Shown one piece after another: positions 32,343 to 39,977 of a stretch of DNA of 64,000 bases. A program made the translations under genes and the position numbers. Numbering within the stretch: the stretch's first letter is position 1; every line of letters starts with the position of its first letter. Under the pieces are notes generated by a model that did no database searches, was not told where the DNA came from, and saw only the letters and a program-made list of their open reading frames with translations. This DNA is from JACKFB01 sp041389525 (GTDB lineage: Bacteria; Myxococcota_A; UBA9042; PHBI01; JACKFB01): positions 6,395 to 70,394 of the forward strand of contig JAWKRR010000042.1 in NCBI GenBank assembly GCA_041389525.1. The letters run 5' to 3'.

Positions 32343-34652
32343 TCAGGGTGTGGCGGGGGTGAGGCCGCTGACCGCGGCGCTGGTGGTGACCGGCGGCCCT
32401 GTGTTTTTCCCGAGGGATTGCAGGTACGCGATGATCGCGACCATCTCGGAGTCCCAGGCGACCGTGACGCCCTGAGTGGCGAGGTCGGCGGCCAGGGCGC
32501 GCCCGTCGGCCTCGACGCGGCGTGAGGCCTCGGCGATGTCCTCGTTGGTGTACGGGACGCCGAGGGTCTTCATCGCCCGCAGCTTCAGCGCCGTGTCATC
32601 GACGTCGATGCGGCGATCCGCCATCCAGTCGTAGGGCGGCATCAGCGAGCCGGGCGAGGTCGAGCGCGGGTCGACCATGTGCTGGTAGTGCCACAGGTTC
32701 GGGTACTTCCCGCCCACACGGGCGAGGTCCGGCCCCGTGCGTTTGGACCCCCACTGGAAGGGGCGATCGTAGATGCCCTCGGCCGCCGTGCTGGGGTCGC
32801 CGTAGCGCATCACCTCGCTCACGAAGGGCCGAATCATCTGGCTGTGGCAGGTGTAGCAGCCCTCATTCACGTAGGCGTCGCGGCCCTGAAGCTCGAGCCC
32901 CGTGTACGGGCGCTGCACCGCACCCACCAGCGGGACGGCCTCGGCGATGGTCAGGGTCGGGACGATCTCGACGATGCCGCCGACCAGCACCGAGAGCACG
33001 ACCAGCACCGTGAAGATCAACGCCCGCCCTTCCAGTGCGCGGTGGAAGTTGTGGCCCTCGTGCTCGCCACCCATCCGCTTGCCGAAGAGCTTCCACGCCG
33101 CGAAGAACATCGCCACCAGCACCACGGCGGTGGCGATGGCGAAGACCGCGTCGGTGGCCAGGAACACGATGGAGACGACGATGCCGAGGTAGGCCAGCAC
33201 CATGGGCTTGCCGAAGACGAGGCTCGCCCACGGGACCTTCGGGCCGGGCTCCTGCTCGACGACCGTCACGGTGACGTCGACGGCCTTGCCGCTCTTCGCG
33301 GTCTTGTAGAGGTTCCACGCCATCAGGCAGAACCCGGTGAAGTAGAAGAGCCCGCCCACGATTCGCATGATGTACATGGGGCGAATCGCGATGACCGTCT
33401 CGACGAAGCTCGGGTAGAGCAGCGCGCCCTCGCTGTCGACGGCGGCCCACATCAGGCCCTGCGAGATGCCGGCCACCCACATGGCGATGGCGTAGAGCAG
33501 GATGCCGAGGGTGCCGAGCCAGAAGTGGAAGTCGGCCGCGCCCTTCGAGTAGAGCTTGGTGCCGAAGAGGCGCGGGACCAGCCAGTAGAACATGCCGGCG
33601 GCCATGAAGCCGTTCCAGCCCAGCGCGCCCGTGTGGACGTGGCCGATGATCCAGTCGGTGGTGCCTGAGGCCGGACACGCTCTGATGGAGAGCAGCGGGC
33701 TCCTCGGTCGCTGCGGCGGAAGGTCACGCTGGCGATGGAGAAACCTGATGACCGGTTTGCGCGCAGTTTGTCCCAATGGCGCCAGCGTCAGCAGGCCGCT
33801 GAGTACGCCGCCCAGCTGGCGCCCACAGATCACCGAGAAGACCATGCCTACGGACTGCGTCAACGGGAGCGCCGTGTAGCAGGTGGTGCGGGCCAGCCCA
33901 GATGTAGAGGAAGACCAGTACCCAGAAGTGGATGATCGACAGGCGATACGAGTAGACGGGGCGCTCGGCGGCCTTCGGCAGGAAGTAAAAAGATGATGCC
34001 GAGATCGGCAAGGAAGAAGGCGACAGCGTTGCGGCCGTACCACCACTGCACCAGCGCGAACCTGAACGCCGGCGTAGACCGGGTAGCTCTCGAGCCCGCG
34101 AGGATGGGCAGCGCGAGGCTGTTGACGATGTGGAGCACCGCCACCGTGATGATGGTCGCGATGTAGAACCAGCGCGCGACGTAGAGAAGTCAGCGCCGGT
34201 TGGGCCAGGGTCCAGAAGAAGTTCACTGGCGGGCGGCGACCCATACCAGGGCGATGGCGATGTCGATGGCCACTCGAGCTCGGCGTACCCTTTGCCCTGG
34301 CTGATCCCTGCCGGCAGCGTGACGGCCGCGGCGACGATGATCAGCTGCCATCCCCAGAAGCGGAACACCGACGACAGCCAGTCCGAGGCCATGCGCGCCT
34401 TGGTCAGCCGCTGCGTCGAGGTGCAGACGCCCGCGAAGATACGTTGCCGACGAAGGCGAAGATGACCGCGTTCGTGTGCAGCGGGCGCAGGCGCCCGTAG
34501 GTCAGCCACGGGACGTCGAAGTTCGCTTGAAAGAAGGCGAGCTGGGTGGCGACGGTGATGCCGACCAGCATCCCCACGATGCCCCAGATGACCGACGCCC
34601 AGACGAAGCGGCGTACGCTCCGGTCGTCGTAGGTGACACTCACTTCGCGCAT
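32343..34652 (-). pseudogene. ccoNO: Fused cbb3 oxidase subunits I+II (CcoNO), 5' third frameshifted
   Basis: The 3' two thirds read cleanly: the CcoN C-terminal half with DWIIGHVHTGALGWNG (haem/CuB histidines) and six or more helices, then directly CcoO with haem site GCYTCHSQMIRPF and a normal C-terminus. CcoN and CcoO are joined in one frame with no stop between. The first ~1 kb of the gene (about 34460-33660) has recognisable CcoN pieces in shifting frames: RPLHTNAVIFAFVGN, then FRFWGWQLIIVAA, FFWTLAQ, HIVNSLALP, ESYPVYAGVQ, ALVQWWYGRNAVAFF, PVYSYRLSIIHFW, and YTALP, at least seven frame changes. The CuB-ligand His of YGHNAV is Arg here. The remaining operon is intact, so either a local sequence-quality problem or a true pseudogene. 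Confidence 0.85.
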
Positions 34653-34843
34653 GGGTTTTCCTCGGTGGTGCTTGAGTCTTCGAGCGGGTTGTGGGGGGCG
34701 GACGAGACGTCGTCCTCGAGCGGGAGAAGGGACAAGCGGTCGGCGTGGGAGTGGTCGCGCTGACCCACGCTGTGGATGAAGAGCAGGACGCCCAGCAGCG
34801 CGATGATGAAGCTGACGAAGAGGGTGAGATGGAGCGCGTTCAC
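34640..34843 (-). CDS. ccoS: cbb3 oxidase assembly protein CcoS
   Basis: 67 aa. One N-terminal helix (about 5-24), then a polar tail with acidic LPLEDD and a C-terminal Cys. It lies between ccoI and ccoNO, overlapping ccoI by 4 bp and the ccoNO start by 13 bp. CcoS is needed for cofactor insertion in cbb3 oxidases. Confidence 0.88.
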   Translation of the reverse strand: MNALHLTLFVSFIIALLGVLLFIHSVGQRDHSHADRLSLLPLEDDVSSAPHNPLEDSSTTEENPCAK

Positions 34844-37299
34844 GCGGCCACCTCCGGCGAAACAGTCAGGTGCGGGCTGGCGATTTTTCGAGGGCCGGGC
34901 GGCGCGGTGGGCTCGCGCAGGGACGCCACGGTGAGGCCGATGACCACCAGCGAGCTGGCCGGCATGGCGATGGCGCAGACCAGCGGGGTCAGCACGCCGG
35001 CCATGGCGAGGGCGACGCCGCCGAGGTTGTAGGCGGCGGCGATCGCGAGGTTTCGGTGCGTGACGCGGCGGACGCTGCGAGCCACGTCGAGGGCGGCGGC
35101 CAGCGCGCCGGTGCCGCTGCCGACCACGAACACGTCGCAGCGCGCGGGGAGGCTTGGGCGATCGATGGCGGGGGTGGCCGAGACCCAGGCGGCGTCGAGG
35201 GCGGGGCCGTCGTTGATGCCGTCGCCGATGAAGAGGGTGTCTTGGGCGTCGATGCGGCGGACCAGGGCGGCCTTGGCCTCGGGGTTGAGGCCGCCGATGG
35301 CGCGCTCGGGGGCGACGCCGAGGGTGCGGGCGACGGCCGCGACCCGCGCGGGGTCGTCACCGCTGGCGATCCAGGTCTGGATGCCCAGGCCGCGGAGGTG
35401 GTCGACCTCGCGGCGGGCGTCGTGGCGCAGGACCTCCTCGAGGTGAAGCTCGGCGAGGACGACGCCGTCGCGGGCGAAGGCGACGGTTGAGCGCGGGCTG
35501 GCGGCCCCGGGGGGCTTGCCGAGGGTGTAGCGGTGGGAGCGGCGGACCATGGAGAGGCCGCGGCCGGGGACCTCGTGGACCAGCAGGCCCGTGTCCAGCG
35601 CGGGCGGCGCGTGGGGGGCGGGGACGGAGGCGGCGGTGGTCGCGAGGCCGAAGGCGTCCAGGATGGCGCGGCTGCGCGGGTGGGCCGAGCGGGCGACGAG
35701 CTGGTAGAGGGTGTCGCGATCCCGTGGAGAGAGCGCGTCGATGGCGGCCGGGTTGGCCAGGCGCAGGGTGCCGCGGGTCAGGGTGCCGGTCTTGTCGAAG
35801 ACGACGCGGCGGACGGTGGCGAGGCGATCGAGGACGCCCTCGCGCCGGAAGAAGAGGCCGCGGCGGGCGAGGCGGGCGAAGGCGATCTCGCCGGCGAGCG
35901 GGGTCGCGAGGCCCACGGCGCAGGGGCAGGTGACGACGAGGATCGCGACGGCCACGTTCAGGGCGGCGTCGGCGCCGGTGGGCAACCAGAGCAGGAAGCC
36001 CGCGGTGGCGGCGGCGAGCACGCCGACCACCCAGACCACGCTCACGCGGTGCCAGAAGCCGGCGGCGGGCCCGGCGGCGGCGGCGGGGCTCATGAGCGCG
36101 CGCAGCGACGACGCGTCGAAGGGCTCGAGCGCGCGGGCGTAGATGGCCTGGCCGCCGTGGTTGTGGGCGCCGGCTGGCAAGCGCGCGCCCTTGGCGACGT
36201 GCTGGGGGTCGGCCTCGCCGGTGATCCACGCGAGGGAGAGCGCCGCCTCTGACGACTCGAGCCGCGCGGCGACGGGCAGCAGCTCGCCCGGGGCGATGAG
36301 CAGGGTGTCGTCGGTGTGGATCGCGGCGGCCGGGATCACGGTGAGCTGGGAGTCCGCGCTGACGCGCCGGACGCGGAGGCCGTCGATCCCCGGGTCGGCC
36401 AGCAGCATCTGGCGATTTCGCTCGACGATCCGGCGCTGCAGCCAGCGGCCGAGCAGCATCAGGGCGACGAAGACCGACAGGGTGTCGAACCACGCGGCGT
36501 CGGTGCGACCGCGGTAGAGCGACCAAGCCATCCCGGCCCAGGCGAGACCGACGCCGAGGGCGATCGGCAGGTCGAGATGCAGCACGCGCCGGCGCAGACC
36601 CTGGATCGCGCCGCGAAAGAAGACCGGCCCGCCGACCAGCACCGAGAGGGTCGCCAGGGCGAAGCCGACCAGCCCGAAGAGGGCGTGGCGATCGGGGTCC
36701 GAGGTGTCGGACAGGCCCAGGTAGAAGGCCAGCGAGAGCATCATCGCGTTCATGGCGATGGCGACGCACACCCCGAGGCGCAGCAGCAGATCGTCGGCGA
36801 CTCGCTCGCCGCCGCGGCGCGCGGGGGCTGTCCGGTAGCCGAAGCGCTCGATCTCCATGAGGAAGTCGCGCACCGAGAACGCGGTGTCGTCGAAGGTCAG
36901 CGAGAGCTTGCCCAGCCCGGGGTCCAGCGCGATGTGGACGCCGCCCGCGCGGCGGCGAAACAGGGTCTGGATCAACCAGACGCAGGCGGCGCAGTGGATG
37001 CCCTGCACATCGAGATGGAGGGTCACGGCGGCGCCGGACGCGCAGCCAGAGTCCGGCGCGCAAGCTCGCGCCGACTGCAGCAGCTCGTCGAGCCAGCCGA
37101 ACTCCGACGGCGGCCCATCCCCCACCGGCAGCCCAGGCCCCTGCCGCAGCGCGTAGTAGCGCCCAAGCCCCGCGCCCTCGAGCAAGGCGTTCGCCGCCCG
37201 ACAGCCGCCACAGCAAAACGGTGCCGAGGCGGCGTCTTCGGCCACCTCGAGACCGCAATGCGGGCAGTCGGCGTGCGTGTGGGTGTGGAGTGCGTTCAT
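34840..37299 (-). CDS. ccoI: Copper-transporting P1B-type ATPase CcoI
   Basis: 819 aa. The N-terminus holds a CPHCG...CCGGC cysteine cluster typical of CcoI, then an HMA metal-binding domain with GIHCAACVWLIQ. Eight helices follow in the P1B arrangement with the metal-site TCPCAVGLATP. Catalytic motifs DKTGTLTRG (phosphorylated Asp) and GDGINDGPAL are intact. The conserved HP motif is SAHPRSR. It supplies copper for the CuB site of cbb3 oxidase. First gene of the operon. Confidence 0.95.
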   Translation of the reverse strand: MNALHTHTHADCPHCGLEVAEDAASAPFCCGGCRAANALLEGAGLGRYYALRQGPGLPVGDGPPSEFGWLDELLQSARACAPDSGCASGAAVTLHLDVQGIHCAACVWLIQTLFRRRAGGVHIALDPGLGKLSLTFDDTAFSVRDFLMEIERFGYRTAPARRGGERVADDLLLRLGVCVAIAMNAMMLSLAFYLGLSDTSDPDRHALFGLVGFALATLSVLVGGPVFFRGAIQGLRRRVLHLDLPIALGVGLAWAGMAWSLYRGRTDAAWFDTLSVFVALMLLGRWLQRRIVERNRQMLLADPGIDGLRVRRVSADSQLTVIPAAAIHTDDTLLIAPGELLPVAARLESSEAALSLAWITGEADPQHVAKGARLPAGAHNHGGQAIYARALEPFDASSLRALMSPAAAAGPAAGFWHRVSVVWVVGVLAAATAGFLLWLPTGADAALNVAVAILVVTCPCAVGLATPLAGEIAFARLARRGLFFRREGVLDRLATVRRVVFDKTGTLTRGTLRLANPAAIDALSPRDRDTLYQLVARSAHPRSRAILDAFGLATTAASVPAPHAPPALDTGLLVHEVPGRGLSMVRRSHRYTLGKPPGAASPRSTVAFARDGVVLAELHLEEVLRHDARREVDHLRGLGIQTWIASGDDPARVAAVARTLGVAPERAIGGLNPEAKAALVRRIDAQDTLFIGDGINDGPALDAAWVSATPAIDRPSLPARCDVFVVGSGTGALAAALDVARSVRRVTHRNLAIAAAYNLGGVALAMAGVLTPLVCAIAMPASSLVVIGLTVASLREPTAPPGPRKIASPHLTVSPEVAA

Positions 37300-37347
37300 G
37301 GGCCTGCCTGAGGGCTGCGCTGCCCTCGCGTTCGAAGCGGCTCAATG

Positions 37348-37363
37348 AGCAAGTCCTGTGCCA
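37348..37363 (-). promoter_or_regulatory. Sigma54 (-24/-12) promoter of the cco operon
   Basis: On the minus strand TGGCAC-AGGAC-TTGCT, with GG and GC separated by exactly 10 bases, one mismatch to the TGGCACG-N4-TTGCW consensus. The predicted start is about 37338, 39 bp before the ccoI ATG. Such a close match at the correct distance and orientation is unlikely by chance. Confidence 0.75.
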
Positions 37364-37470
37364 GAGCGCATCTACGCTGCAATCCCGCGCTCTTGCAGGG
37401 GGCGCGCTCGCCGCTCGCTCCGATGGGGTGTGCGAATTCCCCCACTCCGAGATCAGGGCCACCACGGGCC

Positions 37471-37490
37471 GCTGTGTCATTTGCCACACC
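37471..37490. promoter_or_regulatory. 20-bp candidate upstream activator site, recurring at 29092-29111
   Basis: GCTGTGTCATTTGCCACACC, with half-sites TGTGT/ACAC arranged as an inverted repeat. It differs at two positions from GGTGTGTGATTTGCCACACC at 29092-29111. It lies about 135-150 bp upstream of the predicted sigma54 start, the distance used by enhancer-binding proteins. Confidence 0.5.
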
Positions 37491-37549
37491 CGCAGCATGG
37501 CCCTTCTGGGACGGGCGATTGCATAGGCCCACCCCGTGCGCTTTTCCGT

Positions 37550-37578
37550 TTGACAGGTCTGAGGGCCTCTGACATAAA
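37550..37578 (+). promoter_or_regulatory. Sigma70 promoter of the tRNA-Val/tRNA-Asp unit
   Basis: TTGACA (37550-37555), a 17-bp spacer, and CATAAA (37573-37578). Expected start near 37585, about 20 nt before the tRNA-Val 5' end. Confidence 0.75.
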
Positions 37579-37605
37579 CCCCGTCGCGTCGCCTTCGGGT
37601 GGCAC

Positions 37606-37679
37606 GGGCGAATAGCTCAGTTGGTCAGAGCACCTGCTTTACACGCAGGGGGTCACAGGTTCGAGGCCTGTTTCGCCCA
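37606..37679 (+). tRNA. tRNA-Val (anticodon TAC)
   Basis: 74 nt. Acceptor GGGCGAA/TTCGCCC with discriminator A; D-arm AGCTCAGTTGGTCAGAGC; anticodon stem CCTGC/GCAGG with loop TTTACAC; T-arm ACAGGTTCGAGGCCTGT. CCA not encoded. Confidence 0.97.
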
Positions 37680-37720
37680 TTGAGAGTGCATGAGCGGTCC
37701 GCAAGGAACGCTGTCGAGTT

Positions 37721-37798
<78 letters not shown>

Positions 37799-37808
37799 CT
37801 TCGAAGCA

Positions 37809-37850
37809 CGAGAGGCCTGTTGGGGAAACCCTTCAGGCCTCTCGCGTTTT
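37809..37850 (+). terminator. Rho-independent terminator of the tRNA unit
   Basis: CGAGAGGCCTG (37809-37819) pairs perfectly with CAGGCCTCTCG (37834-37844), followed by CGTTTT. Located 10 bp after tRNA-Asp. Confidence 0.88.
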
Positions 37851-37993
37851 CGGCGCCGATTTCCAGAGCAGGTCCCAGGCCCGCTCGGTTCGGAGCCTCC
37901 CCCGCGCCAGGATCGGCCGTGGCGCCGGCTGCGCTCCGCGGCGCTGCGCGTCACGGGCCCGGCTTTAGTCCGTGGGCCCGGGCTTCGTTTGCT

Positions 37994-38022
37994 TTGACGG
38001 CTTGCGGGGCGCGGTTTAGGTT
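37994..38022 (+). promoter_or_regulatory. Possible sigma70 promoter of aspS
   Basis: TTGACG (37994-37999), a 17-bp spacer, and TAGGTT (38017-38022). It lies about 40 bp before the GTG start and beyond the tRNA terminator. The -10 box matches poorly. Confidence 0.4.
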
Positions 38023-38061
38023 CCGAGCCCTTCGTCTAGGCCAGTCCTCAGGGGGCGCGTC

Positions 38062-39864
38062 GTGAGCCAGTTTTTGACCGAGTACAAGCGCACGCACACT
38101 TGCGGCGAGCTACGCCGCGATGCCGTCGGCCAGACCGTCGTGCTGATGGGCTGGGTCCAGAACCACCGCGACCACGGCGGCTGCATCTTCGTCGACCTGC
38201 GCGACCGCTACGGCATCACCCAGGTGAAGTTCGACCCCGCCGTCGCGGCGGAGGCCCACGCGGGCGCCGACCGCCTGCGCTCGGAGTGGGTGCTCGCGGT
38301 GCGCGGCGTGGTCGCTGACCGCGGCGACAACGCCAACCCGAACCTGGAGACGGGCGCCATCGAGATCGAGGCGAGCCAGCTCGAGATCTTCAACTCCGCC
38401 GAGACGCCGCCCTTTGGGATCACCGACAAGCTCGACACCAATGAGAACCTGCGCCTGCAGTACCGCTACCTGGACCTGCGTCGGCGCCCGCTGCAGCAGA
38501 ACCTGGTCCTGCGTCACGAGGTCGCGCGCCTGACCCGCGAGTTCCTCTGCACCCAGGGCTTCCTCGAGCTCGAGACGCCGATCCTCACCAAGAGCACGCC
38601 CGAGGGCGCCCGCGACTACCTGGTCCCCAGCCGCGTTCACCCCGGCGAGTTCTACGCGCTGCCGCAGTCGCCGCAGATCTTCAAGCAGATCTTCATGGTC
38701 GCCGGCTACGACCGCTACTTCCAGATCTGCCGCTGCTTCCGCGACGAAGACCTGCGCGCCGACCGCCAGCCCGAGTTCACGCAGATCGACATCGAGATGA
38801 GCTTCATCGGCCCTGACGACATCTTCGCGCTGGTCGGCGGGCTGGTGACGAAGCTGTGGAAGCACACCAAGGGCATCGACATCGGGGAGATCCCGCGGCT
38901 CGACTACCAGCAGGCGATGGACCGCTTCGGCATCGACCGGCCCGACATGCGCTTCGGCCTGGAGCTGGTCGACGTCGGCGCCATCGTCGCGAAGAGCGAG
39001 TTCAAGGTGTTCACGCAGGTCGTCGCGAACGGCGGCATCGTGAAGGCGCTGAACGCCAAGGGCGGCGGCGAGCTGTCGCGCGCCGAGATCGACAAGCTGG
39101 GCGACATCGCCACGCGCTACGGCGCCAAGGGGATGGCCTGGGTGAAGATCCGGCCCGAGGGCTGGCAGGGTCCGGCGGCGAAGTTCTTCTCGGGCGAGGT
39201 TCAGGCCGAGCTCACGGCCGCCTGTGACCTCGAAGACGGCGACCTGCTCTGCTTCGTGGCCGACACCTACACGGTGGCCAACGCGGCCCTGGCGCACCTG
39301 CGGCTGGCGGTCGGCGAGAAGCTCGGGCTCATCGATGCGGACGCGCTGTCCTTCGTGTGGGTGACCGATTTCCCGCTCTTCGAGGAGGTCTCCGAGGGCG
39401 GGCGCTACTTCTCCAAGCACCACCCGTTCACGGCGCCCTCCCCCGCCGACGTGCCGCTGATGGACACCGACCCCGGCAAGGTGCGTTCGGTGGCCTACGA
39501 CCTCGTGCTCAACGGCAACGAGCTTGGCGGCGGCTCGATCCGAATCCACGATCAGGCCGTGCAGCGCAAAGTCTTCTCGCTGCTGGGCATGGAGCGCGAG
39601 GAGGCCGAGACCAAGTTCGGCTTCCTGCTCGAGGCGCTCTCCTTCGGCACGCCCCCTCACGGCGGCATCGCCTTGGGCCTGGACCGCGTGGTGATGCTGC
39701 TGACCGGCGCCGAGTCGATCCGCGACGTCATCGCGTTCCCGAAGACCCAGAAGGCGACCGACCTGATGTGCAACGCCCCGAGTGCGGTGGCGGCCGAGCA
39801 GCTCCGCGAGCTGCACATCGCCACCCGCCTGCCGGTGCGCGAAGAGAGCAAGGCCGGCGAGTAA
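38062..39864 (+). CDS. aspS: Aspartyl-tRNA synthetase, bacterial type
   Basis: 600 aa, GTG start. An N-terminal OB-fold anticodon-binding domain is followed by class II motifs: motif 2 CRCFRDEDLRADRQPEFTQ and motif 3 GGIALGLDRVVML. The bacterial GAD insertion domain lies between (about 285-420). In the OB fold the sequence is RDHGG, i.e. His at the position (H31 in P. aeruginosa) associated with non-discriminating enzymes, and the Lys characteristic of the E. coli discriminating enzyme is not seen in the following loop. The enzyme may therefore also charge tRNA-Asn, with GatCAB completing the product. That is inference. Confidence 0.96.
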   Translation: MSQFLTEYKRTHTCGELRRDAVGQTVVLMGWVQNHRDHGGCIFVDLRDRYGITQVKFDPAVAAEAHAGADRLRSEWVLAVRGVVADRGDNANPNLETGAIEIEASQLEIFNSAETPPFGITDKLDTNENLRLQYRYLDLRRRPLQQNLVLRHEVARLTREFLCTQGFLELETPILTKSTPEGARDYLVPSRVHPGEFYALPQSPQIFKQIFMVAGYDRYFQICRCFRDEDLRADRQPEFTQIDIEMSFIGPDDIFALVGGLVTKLWKHTKGIDIGEIPRLDYQQAMDRFGIDRPDMRFGLELVDVGAIVAKSEFKVFTQVVANGGIVKALNAKGGGELSRAEIDKLGDIATRYGAKGMAWVKIRPEGWQGPAAKFFSGEVQAELTAACDLEDGDLLCFVADTYTVANAALAHLRLAVGEKLGLIDADALSFVWVTDFPLFEEVSEGGRYFSKHHPFTAPSPADVPLMDTDPGKVRSVAYDLVLNGNELGGGSIRIHDQAVQRKVFSLLGMEREEAETKFGFLLEALSFGTPPHGGIALGLDRVVMLLTGAESIRDVIAFPKTQKATDLMCNAPSAVAAEQLRELHIATRLPVREESKAGE

Positions 39865-39895
39865 GCGGCCGCCCAGCCTGGAAAGGCTTTCGCCT

Positions 39896-39947
39896 GTGTG
39901 AAACCATCGGCGCTCGGGGGATTCGCCCCCGCGCCGGATGGTCACAC
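39896..39947. repeat. Long imperfect palindrome between aspS and the kinase gene
   Basis: GTGTG-AAA-CCATC-GGCGC-TC-GGGGG, loop ATTCG, then CCCCC-GCGCC-G-GATGG-T-CACAC. About 25 paired bases with small bulges. It starts 31 bp after the aspS stop and ends 30 bp before the kinase TTG. No T tract. It could be an aspS terminator or a folded leader of the kinase mRNA. Confidence 0.7.
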
Positions 39948-39977
39948 CGGCGCTGACGCCACCGGTGGTCGCCCGTC

